From Chitinophaga sp. LS1 (GTDB taxonomy: Bacteria > Bacteroidota > Bacteroidia > Chitinophagales > Chitinophagaceae), in assembly GCF_034274695.1 (NCBI RefSeq), contig NZ_CP128362.1, forward strand, positions 6,450,501 through 6,514,500: DNA of 64,000 bases, given 5' to 3'. Position numbers and translations under genes: made by a program. Below are positions 52,772 through 63,000 of this stretch, one piece after another. Numbering within the stretch: position 1 is the first letter of the stretch; each line of letters opens with the position of its first letter. Below the pieces are notes generated by a model. The model was not told the origin of the DNA and made no database searches. It saw nothing but the letters and a program-made list of their open reading frames with translations.

Positions 52772-55700
52772 TTAAAGACTTTTATTCTTAAGGTTTTCCA
52801 CATACTCGGAAGGTGTAGTTTTGAACTCTTCTTTGAAAAGCTTACGGAATATTTTGGGATCATTAAATCCTACCTGGTATGCCACCTCAGAAATAGACAA
52901 TCCACTTTTAGCAAACAATTGAACAGCTCTTTTCAAGCGGATCGAACGTATAAAATCCAACGGCGACTTGCCGGTTAGCGAATGTATCTTTCTGTATAAG
53001 GTAGCCCTGCTCATATACATTTCCTTACTGAACTCATCCACTGAAAATTCCGCGTTGTCTATTTGATTTTCAATAATTTCCAATGCCTGTTTAAGGAATT
53101 TTTCGTCTACGGGGGTTATAGTTACCTCTCCGGGATTGACCTCAATCTGCTTTTGGAACCTTTTCTGCAATAATCTTTGCTGGGCCAGCAAATTATTAAT
53201 GCGTGAAGCCAGGATCTCAAAGGTGAATGGTTTCGTAATGTAATCGTTTACGCCTGCTTTCAACCCCTCCAGTTGTTTTTCTTCACTTCCCATGGCAGTG
53301 AGCAGTATGACAGGAATATGTGCGGTGAGCATTTCGCTTTTAATTTTTTTGGCGAACTCAACACCGTCCATTAAGGGCATCATGATGTCGCTTACCACAA
53401 GATCAGGATTTAACAGTTTTACTTTCTCCCAGCCTTCCTTTCCATTTGTGGCTTCTTCAATATGATACTCCCCTCTCAGGTTATCCTTTAAATAAAAGCG
53501 TATGTCTTCATTGTCTTCAACTATGAGTATTGTCTTCTTCCTGTCACCTTTTTTATGCGTTTCAACTACTATTTGCTCCCCATCTTCTGAGAATATGGGA
53601 CTAGTTAAGGTTCTACCTGAAGCAACATATATTTTTCTTGCGGGAAGCAATACTGTGAAACAGGTACCCTGATCTGGTTCGCTTTTAACAGTGATGATGC
53701 CGTTATGTAATTTTACAAACTCTTTTGTGATGGCCAGGCCTATACCGGTTCCCTGGTTTACCATGCTCTCCGGAACATCTGTCTGAAAAAACCTTTCAAA
53801 TACCCTTGCCTGTTGATCCGCGGGGATACCAATACCTGAATCTTCTATTTCGATAGCCAGCGTTCCATCGTCCTCACTATTTTCCGGTTGTTTATACGTC
53901 AGTTTAACGCTTACCGTTCCGTTATCATGCGTATATTTAAAAGCATTGGACAGCAGGTTGAATAAAATCTTTTCAATTTTATCCTTATCAAAGTAAACCT
54001 CCAGGCTATCTATGTTAGACGAGAATGAAAATCTGATCGTCTTTTTTTCTGCAAGATCCGTAAAAGAATCACTGGTTTCCTTGCAAAATCTGACGATATC
54101 ACCTATTGAGGGATGCAATTTTATTTCCTGTACGTCCATCTTCCTGAAATCGAGCAGCTGATTTACAAGATTTAATAAGCGTTTAGCATTACGCTGTACC
54201 AGATTTAATTGTTTAACCTGTTCTTCATCCACAGTCTGTTTAATGATCTTATCCAACGGCGCTATGATAAGGCTTAACGGCGTGCGGAATTCGTGGCTTA
54301 CATTGGTAAAGAATTTCGTCTTTACCTGTTCCAGTGCATGTGCTCTTTCTGCTTCTGTGCGTTGTTGCCGAACTTCAAAGCGCATATGTATCCTGTCTAA
54401 TGTAATACGCCGGATAAGCAAAAACAATCCAGTAATGATCAACAGGTATATAATATAAGCGATAGAAGTTCTCCAAAATGGGGGTTCAATATTGATCTGC
54501 AGTGTTTTTACATCACTCCACAATCCGGCCCTGTTCAAAACTTTTACTTTGAAAACATAATGACCTGGATTAAGATTTGTATAGGTGGCTCTCCGCTGGT
54601 TGCCATCGGCATACAACCAGTCTTCATTAAATCCTTCCAGCATGTATGCATATTTATCATATGCATTATGAAAAAAATCCAGGGCAGCAAAGTCAATAGA
54701 GAAAACATTTTCTTTATATTTCAGGTCAATACTTTGAAGCTGAGATAAAGAACGTTTGAGTAGCACCCGGTTGTTGACGGATTCTCCGGGTTCAACATTC
54801 TTATTTAATATCTGAAAACCGGTGAAAACAATCTTAGGATGATAAACGGGTTTATTGATAACAGCAGGATTAATAATGTTAAAGCCCGAGGGTCCGCCAA
54901 AGATCAATTCGCCAGTGCTCGTCTTTAATGCTGCGTTATCGTTGAATTCACGGTTTTGCAGGTTATTGGTGGCATCATAACTGATGACAGAAAAAACAAC
55001 ATGGTTATTATCCTGGTGCGGTATGGCGTTACATAGCCCATTAGGCGTGGAAATCCAAAGCGTTTGATGGTTATCCTCAAGAATATTCAGGATCATATTA
55101 TCGGGAAGACCGTCAGCTATTGTGAATGCCTGAAACTCCTTTTTTTGATCATCAAACAAATTCAGACCTTCTCTGGTTCCTACCCAAATCCGTCCCTTAC
55201 TATCTTCCAAAAGACAGATAATACCATTATCGCTCAAACTATTCCTCTTATTTGTATCCTGATAAAAAACAGCCGCAGTTTTATTCTTTTCCATCACCCC
55301 AATACCTGAGGCTGTCCCAATCCATAAATTGCCCTTTCTATCCTGCATCATAGCGGAAACATAATCGGAAGGTAAAACTCCCTTTCCACTTTTATAATGA
55401 TGAAACTGATTTGTTTGTTTGTCAAAACGATCTAGTCCCCCTCCCAATGTGCCGATCCACAAATTCCGATCGCTGTCTTCAAAAATTTCCCAGACTTTGT
55501 CATCTGCCAGACTTGAAGAATCATTGTCACTATGCCGGTATCGGGTGAATTTCTCACCGTCGAAACGATTGAGCCCTCCCAGGTAAGTTCCTATCCAAAG
55601 TATATCTTCATCATCTATCCACAAACTCACTATTACATTTTCGCTTAGGCTGTTTTTATTTTGGGGATCGTACAGGTACTGTTTGAAAGTATTATTTTTC

Positions 55701-56869
55701 CTGTCAAAATAAATCAATCCTCCGCCATTGGTACCAATCCAGATATTACCTACCTTGTCTTCAGCAAACCGGTTTACATCATCGAATTGCAGGCTTTTTG
55801 CATTTAATTCCTGGTGATGATAATATGAAAACTGAACGATATTACTATTATAATAATTCACGCCTTGCTTGTAGGTTCCCAGCCAAATAATTCCCTGATC
55901 ATCCCTATACATGGTAGTGATACTGTTTTGGCTGATGCTCTTAGGATCATTGGGGTTATTTACCAGATAACTGGTGTTGAGGCCGTTCTTCTTATCGATC
56001 AGCGTTACCCCTCCATGATCGGTTCCGACCCAGATCAAACCATTACTATCCTGCACAACCTGGCTGACCAGTTCTGAATTCAATCTGGTTGGATAAGAAT
56101 GCTTATCAAACTGACTGATGGTATTATCGGCCGGGTGAAAAAGAAAAATGCCAAAGTTGTACCCCCAAAGCCAGATATCGCCATCATTATCTATAAAAAG
56201 ACGATAGAAGTTATCACCTTTATGCCGTTTCTGTAAAGCAGTGGTGGAAGAAATTATTTTGTCCTGATGGATGTCATATTCCTGTAAAAAACCGGATTGA
56301 TATACCAGCCACAACTTTCCGTCCTTTGTTTCATTTATGGAAGTAATCTTTTCAGTAAGAGAAACAACTTTCTGCTTAAATGGCTTTACAACTTTATCAC
56401 TATCCGAGTACAAAAACAAACCCTTGTCTTCATACAGGAACCAGTATCTATGGTTGTTTCCTTTTACTATATTAGAAATAGCACCGGATGGCAAACCGAT
56501 GGAATGTAAATAGTTATCATAGTTGGTATTAAACTTCTCTGTATCCGGATTATAAATACAGGGACCGCCCATTGTTGACACCCATAGTTTTTTATCCGGA
56601 AGCTCATAAAGTGACAATATATTGTTGTCCCTCAGTGAAGAACTGTCATTATGATCTTTACGAAAAATTCTACAGGAATATCCATCATAGCGATTAAGGC
56701 CATACGTAGTTCCAAACCATAAAAACCCGTCCCGATCTTTTAACAATGCGGTCACCTGATTATGTGACAGACCGTTATAGGTATTAAGCCTGGAAAAATT
56801 ATAATGTTCGCTTTGTGCTAAAACAGAAAGAGATTGTAAAAACGGAATAATCCAGAAAAGGTAACGCAT
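52772..56869 (-). CDS. Hybrid two-component system regulator (HTCS)
   Basis: 1365 residues, one-protein sensor and activator. Signal/anchor MRYLFWIIPFLQSLSVLAQ. Two-component propeller repeats span about 25-690 (NGLSHNQVTALLKDRDGFLWFGTTYGLNRYDG and many IWIGT variants). A Y_Y_Y domain is at about 700-780, one transmembrane helix at about 790-815 and HisKA with His near 859 in SHEFRTPLSLI. HATPase at 930-1080 has NLLSNAFKYT, GIGIP and GTGIGLAITKEFV. The receiver at 1115-1235 has its Asp near 1160 in VVSDIMMPLMDG. The AraC HTH is at 1270-1365 (SRATLYRKIHSLTGKSPLDFIRSIRLKRAVQLF). Senses an imported oligosaccharide in the periplasm and activates the SusC operon. The kinase and receiver residues appear intact. 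Confidence 0.96.
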   Translation of the reverse strand: MRYLFWIIPFLQSLSVLAQSEHYNFSRLNTYNGLSHNQVTALLKDRDGFLWFGTTYGLNRYDGYSCRIFRKDHNDSSSLRDNNILSLYELPDKKLWVSTMGGPCIYNPDTEKFNTNYDNYLHSIGLPSGAISNIVKGNNHRYWFLYEDKGLFLYSDSDKVVKPFKQKVVSLTEKITSINETKDGKLWLVYQSGFLQEYDIHQDKIISSTTALQKRHKGDNFYRLFIDNDGDIWLWGYNFGIFLFHPADNTISQFDKHSYPTRLNSELVSQVVQDSNGLIWVGTDHGGVTLIDKKNGLNTSYLVNNPNDPKSISQNSITTMYRDDQGIIWLGTYKQGVNYYNSNIVQFSYYHHQELNAKSLQFDDVNRFAEDKVGNIWIGTNGGGLIYFDRKNNTFKQYLYDPQNKNSLSENVIVSLWIDDEDILWIGTYLGGLNRFDGEKFTRYRHSDNDSSSLADDKVWEIFEDSDRNLWIGTLGGGLDRFDKQTNQFHHYKSGKGVLPSDYVSAMMQDRKGNLWIGTASGIGVMEKNKTAAVFYQDTNKRNSLSDNGIICLLEDSKGRIWVGTREGLNLFDDQKKEFQAFTIADGLPDNMILNILEDNHQTLWISTPNGLCNAIPHQDNNHVVFSVISYDATNNLQNREFNDNAALKTSTGELIFGGPSGFNIINPAVINKPVYHPKIVFTGFQILNKNVEPGESVNNRVLLKRSLSQLQSIDLKYKENVFSIDFAALDFFHNAYDKYAYMLEGFNEDWLYADGNQRRATYTNLNPGHYVFKVKVLNRAGLWSDVKTLQINIEPPFWRTSIAYIIYLLIITGLFLLIRRITLDRIHMRFEVRQQRTEAERAHALEQVKTKFFTNVSHEFRTPLSLIIAPLDKIIKQTVDEEQVKQLNLVQRNAKRLLNLVNQLLDFRKMDVQEIKLHPSIGDIVRFCKETSDSFTDLAEKKTIRFSFSSNIDSLEVYFDKDKIEKILFNLLSNAFKYTHDNGTVSVKLTYKQPENSEDDGTLAIEIEDSGIGIPADQQARVFERFFQTDVPESMVNQGTGIGLAITKEFVKLHNGIITVKSEPDQGTCFTVLLPARKIYVASGRTLTSPIFSEDGEQIVVETHKKGDRKKTILIVEDNEDIRFYLKDNLRGEYHIEEATNGKEGWEKVKLLNPDLVVSDIMMPLMDGVEFAKKIKSEMLTAHIPVILLTAMGSEEKQLEGLKAGVNDYITKPFTFEILASRINNLLAQQRLLQKRFQKQIEVNPGEVTITPVDEKFLKQALEIIENQIDNAEFSVDEFSKEMYMSRATLYRKIHSLTGKSPLDFIRSIRLKRAVQLFAKSGLSISEVAYQVGFNDPKIFRKLFKEEFKTTPSEYVENLKNKSL

Positions 56870-57436
56870 TGCATCAGGTTTGACATTTAAAAAATTGCGT
56901 TTTCCAACTAAAACCAGGTCTACAATCTCGTAATATAGGAGCTAATAAATTTAACAGAAGTATGAGTTTCATAAAAAAGCTGAAATATCACTTCAAAAAA
57001 GGTGTCAAAATAACAATAAAAAAATAAAGAACCAACTCTTCGTAGGGAAACAAATTTCCGATATGTATTATTCTACCTATATAACAGCTTTAACAGGACT
57101 TTTCTTTACTTAAAACTGGCTATCAATTTATCATTGATGTGCCGAAATTTTAATGCTTATATTGGGAAAACCAGATACTGCTTTCCAAAAAGGTAATTTC
57201 AATTGACATAGTAATTAATTTTACAACATGATTAAAATTCACTAAAAGCAATTAGTGGTTTCATGTTAAGTGTTTTTTGTACAAACTTTTCTATTTATTT
57301 TGAAATTATTGATCTATTCCCGGCATCAAGCCTGGTAAATAGTCATTAACGTATCAGCTAGTTTTTTTTTTAATATGCAGACTTCGCTTGGGGCTTCCCA
57401 CAGATAATTTCTACTATGCCAATTCAATTATTTAAC
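56870..57436. other. Intergenic region upstream of the HTCS
   Basis: About 570 very AT-rich bases. No gene, tRNA or strong inverted repeat recognised. It must hold the HTCS promoter, but I cannot place a convincing -7 box. Confidence 0.5.
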
Positions 57437-57547
57437 ATGAAATCCCTCCTCTTAATTCTATTCCCGGTTCTGCTCACCATTTCTACAACAGGCCAAACAC
57501 ACAATACCGTTAGCTTCCAAAATTCCACAAAGCATCTTTTTTATTGA
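57437..57547 (+). pseudogene. Truncated exported protein, 36 codons
   Basis: MKSLLLILFPVLLTISTTGQ is a signal peptide; THNTVSFQNSTKHLFY and a stop follow. Nothing recognisable continues downstream. It looks like the start of a lost secreted gene, upstream of the AraC regulator. Confidence 0.35.
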
Positions 57548-57696
57548 CATCATTTCGGTTACAGTGGGCTTTTTATTGTACAAGGACTTTTGGTCATAAC
57601 GGGAAAGTGTCCAGAAGCCGCCCCCATTAGGAGATGTTCATATCAAAACTCAGGGAAAACTGGAATTTGATCGGAATACTTTGTAATTTGTGTTCT

Positions 57697-58293
57697 ATGA
57701 TCCGGTTATATGAAAACTTCAACCAGCGCAGGGCAAAGGTAGAACTATTATATGCTGATGGCGTAATGAACATGGCTTTCTGCCAGTACCACCGTTCTTC
57801 CGAGGATGCGTTCTTTATGCCTTACGCTGCACTTACCTACGTACGCGAAGGCCGGAAAGTGGTTTTCCTGAACGGTGAACAATATGATATGAAAACTGGT
57901 GATGCGCTTTTCGTTCCGAAAAATTCCATATTATATTCTGATATCCTTGTGAAGAGGGAGCCTTTCGTAAGCCTGAACCTACTGCTTGGCGATGCGGATA
58001 TCCTGCTCAGTCCCATGGCATGCCATATTACTGACCGTATGCAGCTGCAATATTACGCCAGCGCTCACAACATGAGTCTGAGCACTTTTAAACGATGGTT
58101 CAAAAAGAACGTGGGCTGTAGTCCTGGTCAATGGATGATCGAAAAACGTTTACAACAAGCCAAATACCTTCTGCAACACAAGCGTCTATCCGTGAAGGAA
58201 GCCTGCTATAGGAGTGGATTTGAAGATGTATCTTACTTTATCCGCAGGTACAAGCTGGCCTTCGGCCATACACCAGGTCAAGTAGCAATTTGA
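57697..58293 (+). CDS. AraC-family transcriptional regulator
   Basis: 198 residues from the ATG at 57697 (an ATG at 57634 would add 21 residues that do not look like the fold). The N-terminal cupin-like half contains YHRSSEDAFFMPYAALTYVREGRKVVFLNGEQYDMKTGDALFVPKNSILYSDI. The C-terminal double HTH contains HNMSLSTFKRWFKKNVGCSPGQWMIEKRLQQAKYLLQHKRLSVKEACYRSGFEDVSYFIRRYKLAFGHTPGQ. Overall short for the family, with a reduced linker. It lies 53 bases before an NTF2-like gene that it may control. Confidence 0.88.
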   Translation: MIRLYENFNQRRAKVELLYADGVMNMAFCQYHRSSEDAFFMPYAALTYVREGRKVVFLNGEQYDMKTGDALFVPKNSILYSDILVKREPFVSLNLLLGDADILLSPMACHITDRMQLQYYASAHNMSLSTFKRWFKKNVGCSPGQWMIEKRLQQAKYLLQHKRLSVKEACYRSGFEDVSYFIRRYKLAFGHTPGQVAI

Positions 58294-58346
58294 CCTTTTT
58301 GTCTTATTCCATAATATTCCTACGCTGTACTTTTATCAAAAAAAAT

Positions 58347-58703
58347 ATGATCTCACGCGAACAATCCCTACAATTTGCGGACGAATGGGTAGCCGCATGG
58401 AACGCGCATGACCTTGATGCGGTACTCGAACATTATACAGAGGATTTTGAAATGAGCAGTCCCTTTATACTACAAATGGGCATCAGCCCGGATGGCCGCC
58501 TGAAGGGAAAGGATAACGTGCGGAATTATTGGGAAAAGGCGCTGGTGAAATATCCGGATCTTCATTTCGAGCTGCATGAAATCTTATCATGCATGAATAC
58601 GGTGATCATTTACTATTCGAGTGTTAATGGAAAGAAAGCGGCAGAATTTTTTGTGTTTGATGAGGATGGGAAGGTGTTTCAGGCGATGGGGCATTACAAT
58701 TAG
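58347..58703 (+). CDS. NTF2-like/SnoaL-type protein
   Basis: 118 residues from the ATG at 58347; an earlier in-frame start overlaps the AraC gene. Cone-shaped alpha+beta fold: FADEWVAAWNAHDLDAVLEHYTEDFEMSSPF, then GKDNVRNYWEKALVKYPDLHFELHEIL, and a C-terminal AAEFFVFDEDGKVFQAMGHY. Members are small binding proteins or isomerases; ligand unknown. Likely co-transcribed with the AraC regulator. Confidence 0.82.
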   Translation: MISREQSLQFADEWVAAWNAHDLDAVLEHYTEDFEMSSPFILQMGISPDGRLKGKDNVRNYWEKALVKYPDLHFELHEILSCMNTVIIYYSSVNGKKAAEFFVFDEDGKVFQAMGHYN

Positions 58704-58954
58704 AAAGATCGCAGTTAGTTTTGGCTAAGCTATATTGAAACCCCTGGCTACAACCTTCGCCATTGTATCTCGTACGGATGCCATGCATCTTTTAAATGCA
58801 TGGCATTCTGCATAGCTTATATCTATTTCCCATATTATATAATTATATCCGGTACCAGCTCATGTAATTTCAGTTATTAATTATGTCAAGTCGGTCATTT
58901 TAAGAAATTCCTCTCCATTCTTCGTCCCACATTTGCCTAAAATCAAGCACAAAA

Positions 58955-60043
58955 ATGAACTGGACCAAGACGAAGAAAATATTGTTACTCCTATCCGTAG
59001 TAATTATTTTATTTGCAGGTATTTATTTCAAATTAAGTGAAAATCAGGCAGCTGTTCAAAACGAAATTAAAGAAGAGCAAAGCCTGGGATGGTATAATGC
59101 ACAGGCAACTATTGTTCGTGATTCTGTATTTATAGATTCTCTTATATATCGTGGTTCAGTGGAGGCGGGCCAGACTATTTCCGTAACTACTGAAACAGAG
59201 GGTAAGATAATTTATTCAGGCATCGAGAAAGGAAAACAGGTATCAAAAGGAACGCTGTTAGCAAAATTAGACCCTGTTACTAAAACAGCCGCGCATAAGA
59301 TCAATCAGGATGCATATGACAAAGCGGTTAAAGATTATAATAACCTGAAAGCCCTGTTAGCGACTGGTAATGCGTCAGCGATCGAAGTCTCAAATGCAAA
59401 ATTGCAAATGCAAAATACGGAATCGCAATTAAGTATCAGTGAAAAGCAATTGTCCCAGACAATAGTAACTGCTCCTGCCAAAGGCGTCATTTTTGAGAAG
59501 AAAGTAAATATCGGTGAATTTGTTAGTTCCGGCACACAATTATGTGCAATTGCAGCCCTGGACGAAGTTAGAATCACTGTCTATTTACCTGAAACATTGA
59601 TTGCAGGTATTAGGATCGGTGACAATGTAAAAATAAAAGCAGATGCCTATCCAGGTTTGATATTTTCAGGTAAGGTAAATGCTATCATTCCAGTTTCTTC
59701 TGATGCTAAAACTTTCCCCACAGAAATTATAATTAAAAATGATCGTCCATCTAAGCTACTAGCAGGGATGAGTACATCTGTTGTTTTTAACGCAGATAAA
59801 ACAAGCATAGGCATTGCCATCCCCCGTACTGCTATAACTGCAAATAAAAAAGGAAATTTTGTTTATGTGATCCACAGATCTGACAAAGCAGTATTGACAC
59901 CTATTACTATTGGAAAATCATATGGTGATTATATAGTGGTATCTGATGGTCTTCATAAAGGAGATACCATCATGATCAATGGTATGCTGAATGCAGCCGA
60001 TGGTAAGCAAATTCAACATCTGGATATTCACCAATCATTCTAA
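58955..60043 (+). CDS. RND efflux periplasmic adaptor (membrane-fusion protein)
   Basis: 362 residues. An N-terminal membrane anchor (ILLLLSVVIILFAGIYFKL) lacks a lipobox. A barrel-sandwich hybrid is split around a helical hairpin: VTTETEGKIIYSGIEKGKQVSKGTLLAKLD, coiled coil 110-155, then IVTAPAKGVIFEKKVNIGEFVSSGTQLCAIAALDEVRITVYLPE. A beta-barrel and membrane-proximal domain follow (IKADAYPGLIFSGKVNAI, VSDGLHKGDTIMINGML). It bridges the RND pump to the outer-membrane factor. The pump gene begins 18 bases downstream, so they are one operon. Confidence 0.93.
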   Translation: MNWTKTKKILLLLSVVIILFAGIYFKLSENQAAVQNEIKEEQSLGWYNAQATIVRDSVFIDSLIYRGSVEAGQTISVTTETEGKIIYSGIEKGKQVSKGTLLAKLDPVTKTAAHKINQDAYDKAVKDYNNLKALLATGNASAIEVSNAKLQMQNTESQLSISEKQLSQTIVTAPAKGVIFEKKVNIGEFVSSGTQLCAIAALDEVRITVYLPETLIAGIRIGDNVKIKADAYPGLIFSGKVNAIIPVSSDAKTFPTEIIIKNDRPSKLLAGMSTSVVFNADKTSIGIAIPRTAITANKKGNFVYVIHRSDKAVLTPITIGKSYGDYIVVSDGLHKGDTIMINGMLNAADGKQIQHLDIHQSF

Positions 60044-60061
60044 ACTATTTAATGTTTCAAT

Positions 60062-63000
60062 ATGAGCATCACCGGACTGGCTATTAAAAGGCCGATCTTA
60101 TTTATAGTACTATTCCTGATTTTAGGTGGATTAAGTTTTCTTAGTTACCAGAATTTAAAATATGAATTACTCCCAAATCTAGCTACTCCCTCAGTTACCA
60201 TCATCACCGCTTATCCTGGTGCTTCACCGGAGGACGTGGAAAACAGCGTGACAAATAAAATTGAAGAGGCTGTATCCACAGTTAGCAAAACCAAAAAAGT
60301 AAGCGGCAATTCTGCTGAGAATCTTTCTGTTGTTTCTGTCGAGTTTGTGGCAGATGCAGATCAGGACCAGGCATTACAAGATGTTCAGCGTGCTATTAAT
60401 ACTATACTTGCAGACTTCCCCGCTGGCGTGAAGACACCTGTGTTAGAAAAATTCAATGTGAATGATTTACCTGTGGTAAAGCTGGCGGTAACATCAGATC
60501 TAAGTGCAGGTGAATTATATGACCTGGTAAATAACCAGATTAAGACAAGATTAGCGCAGCTAAAAGGAGTAGGTAAAGTAAAGATATTAGGAGGGACACC
60601 AAATGAGATTAAAGTACTTGCCAGGCAGAATAAACTAACAAGTGCGGGACTACCGATCACCGCTTTGTTTGAAGCCATTCAGAGAGAAAACCTTGACTAT
60701 CCGGTTGGTACAATTAAAGACGACGATGCGCAATTTGGTGTACGGTTAAGTGGCAAATTGACGGACACCAACCAGGTGAAAAGCATTGTGGTAAAAAAAT
60801 TCGACGATGGCAGCATTATAAAAGTAGGTGATCTGGCATATGTCCATAGTGGCCCCAGGGAGGAAGATGTGCGCTGTCGTTTAAATGGAAAATCATCAAT
60901 AGGCATTTTTATAAATAAACAATCTGGATCTAACGCAGCAGCGGTGGCAAAATTGGTCCGGGAGTCCATTGTTGCTATTGAGAACGATTATAAACAGGAT
61001 CATTTGCAATTCAATGTTGCACAGGATAGTTCTGAATTCACGCTTGCCGCAGCTCATCAGGTATATGAAGATATAGGAGTAGCTATTTTCCTTGTGGCAA
61101 TGGTAATGTTGGTATTCCTGCATAGTCTTAGGAATGCAGTCATTATCATGGTATCTATTCCTGCATCTCTTTTCAGCGCATTTATCATGATGTATGCGCT
61201 TGGGTATTCACTTAATCTGATGACATTACTTGCTATAAGTCTTGTAATTGGTGTATTGGTAGATGATTCAATAGTGGTCCTTGAAAATATATACCATCAC
61301 CTTGAAATGGGGAAAGATAAAAGAGTAGCTGCCCTGGATGGGCGTAATCAGATTGGTTTTGCGGCCTTATCGATCACGTTTGTGGATGTAGTTGTGTTCT
61401 TGCCAATGACATTAGTGACCGGACTGGTAGGCAGTTTGATTAAAGAGTTTTCACTGGTAATTGTTGTATCTACCTTGTCAAGCCTGGTTGTCTCTTTTAC
61501 ACTAACCCCTATAATGGCTTCAAGGTTTTCAAAACTTGAACACCTGGATGCTCAGACATTCTTAGGTAAATTGGGACTTTGGTTTGAAAGCCGGATCCAA
61601 CAATTGACACAAGGGTATGGGAGACTACTTAACTGGAGCTTAAAACATAAAATCATCATTGGGATTGTTGCTATTTCAACACTTGGAGGGGCTGTTTCAT
61701 TATTGACAACAGGAATCGTAGGAACTGAGTTCTTACCTGCAGCGGATAAAGGGGAAATGAGTTTGTTTATTGATTTAGAAGCAGGTACAAAACTTAAAAC
61801 AACAGATTCAACAGTGAAAGTGATAGAGAAAAAGTTGAAAAACATCCCGGAAATAACCAGGACATTTTCAAATGTTGGTTATCAGAATGACGGATTTGAT
61901 GAAAGATATAATACCAATATTGCTACTATTAATATTACTCTGGTACCAGTAAACGAAAGGGGAAAATCACTGGCAAAATTAGCAAGGGAGGTAAAGTCGC
62001 TTGCAATGCAGGTGGCAGGTGTGAAAAGCAGAGTATCACCAATAGGTCTGTTTGGAGCAAATGAGGCTCCTATACAATTATTAGTTACGGGTACAAACCG
62101 GGACAGTGTAAACCTGGCTGCTGAAAAGATCTTGCAAATTATTAAATCTATCAGGGGAATATTAAGTCCCCGTTTATCCACTCAGGATGGAAAGCCAGAA
62201 TTGAAGCTGGTGCTTGACAGGGAAAAAATGGCGAGAATGGGATTAAGTACAGCTGTTATAGGAGAAGCATTACGTATGAGTATTTACGGATATGATGAGA
62301 TGAAATTCCGTGATCATGATAAAGAAAAGGATATTCATATCCAGTTAAATGAAAGCGACATTAATCATACAGCTAACCTGATGCAGCTGAGTTTTATAAA
62401 TGAACAGGGACAGGTAGTTTACCTCAACCAGTTTGCGGAAGTATCAAAACAGGCAGGTTCATCAGTACTTAACAGAAGGAACAAACAACCGGCTGTTACT
62501 ATTTTAAGCCAGGTGTCAAGCCGCCCGGTAGGCGATGTAGGTGAAGATATTAAAAATGCGATAAATGGTTTACATCTCAATAGTAGTATTACAGTGAGAT
62601 ATGAAGGTGACCTGGAAATGCAGGATGATTCATTTGGTAGTCTGATAACAGCATTACTTGTATCCTTAATATTTGTATATCTTATCATGGTATTACTATA
62701 TAATAACTGGATCTCCCCATTTATTATTCTGTTCTCTATCCCGCTGGCACTTTGTGGAGCATTATTAGCATTGGCCCTGACCGCGAAGTCATTGAACGTA
62801 TTTGCGATATTTGGTTTAATCATGATGATGGGACTGGTGGTAAAGAATGGTATCCTGTTGGTTGACAGAACAAATGAATTGCTGGGAGACAATGTCAGTA
62901 CTGGTAAAGTAATTCAGGCTCTGATAGAAGCTGGTGAATCCAGGTTCAGGCCGATCCTGATGACCACCCTTGCAATGGTAATTGGCATGTTGCCACTCGC

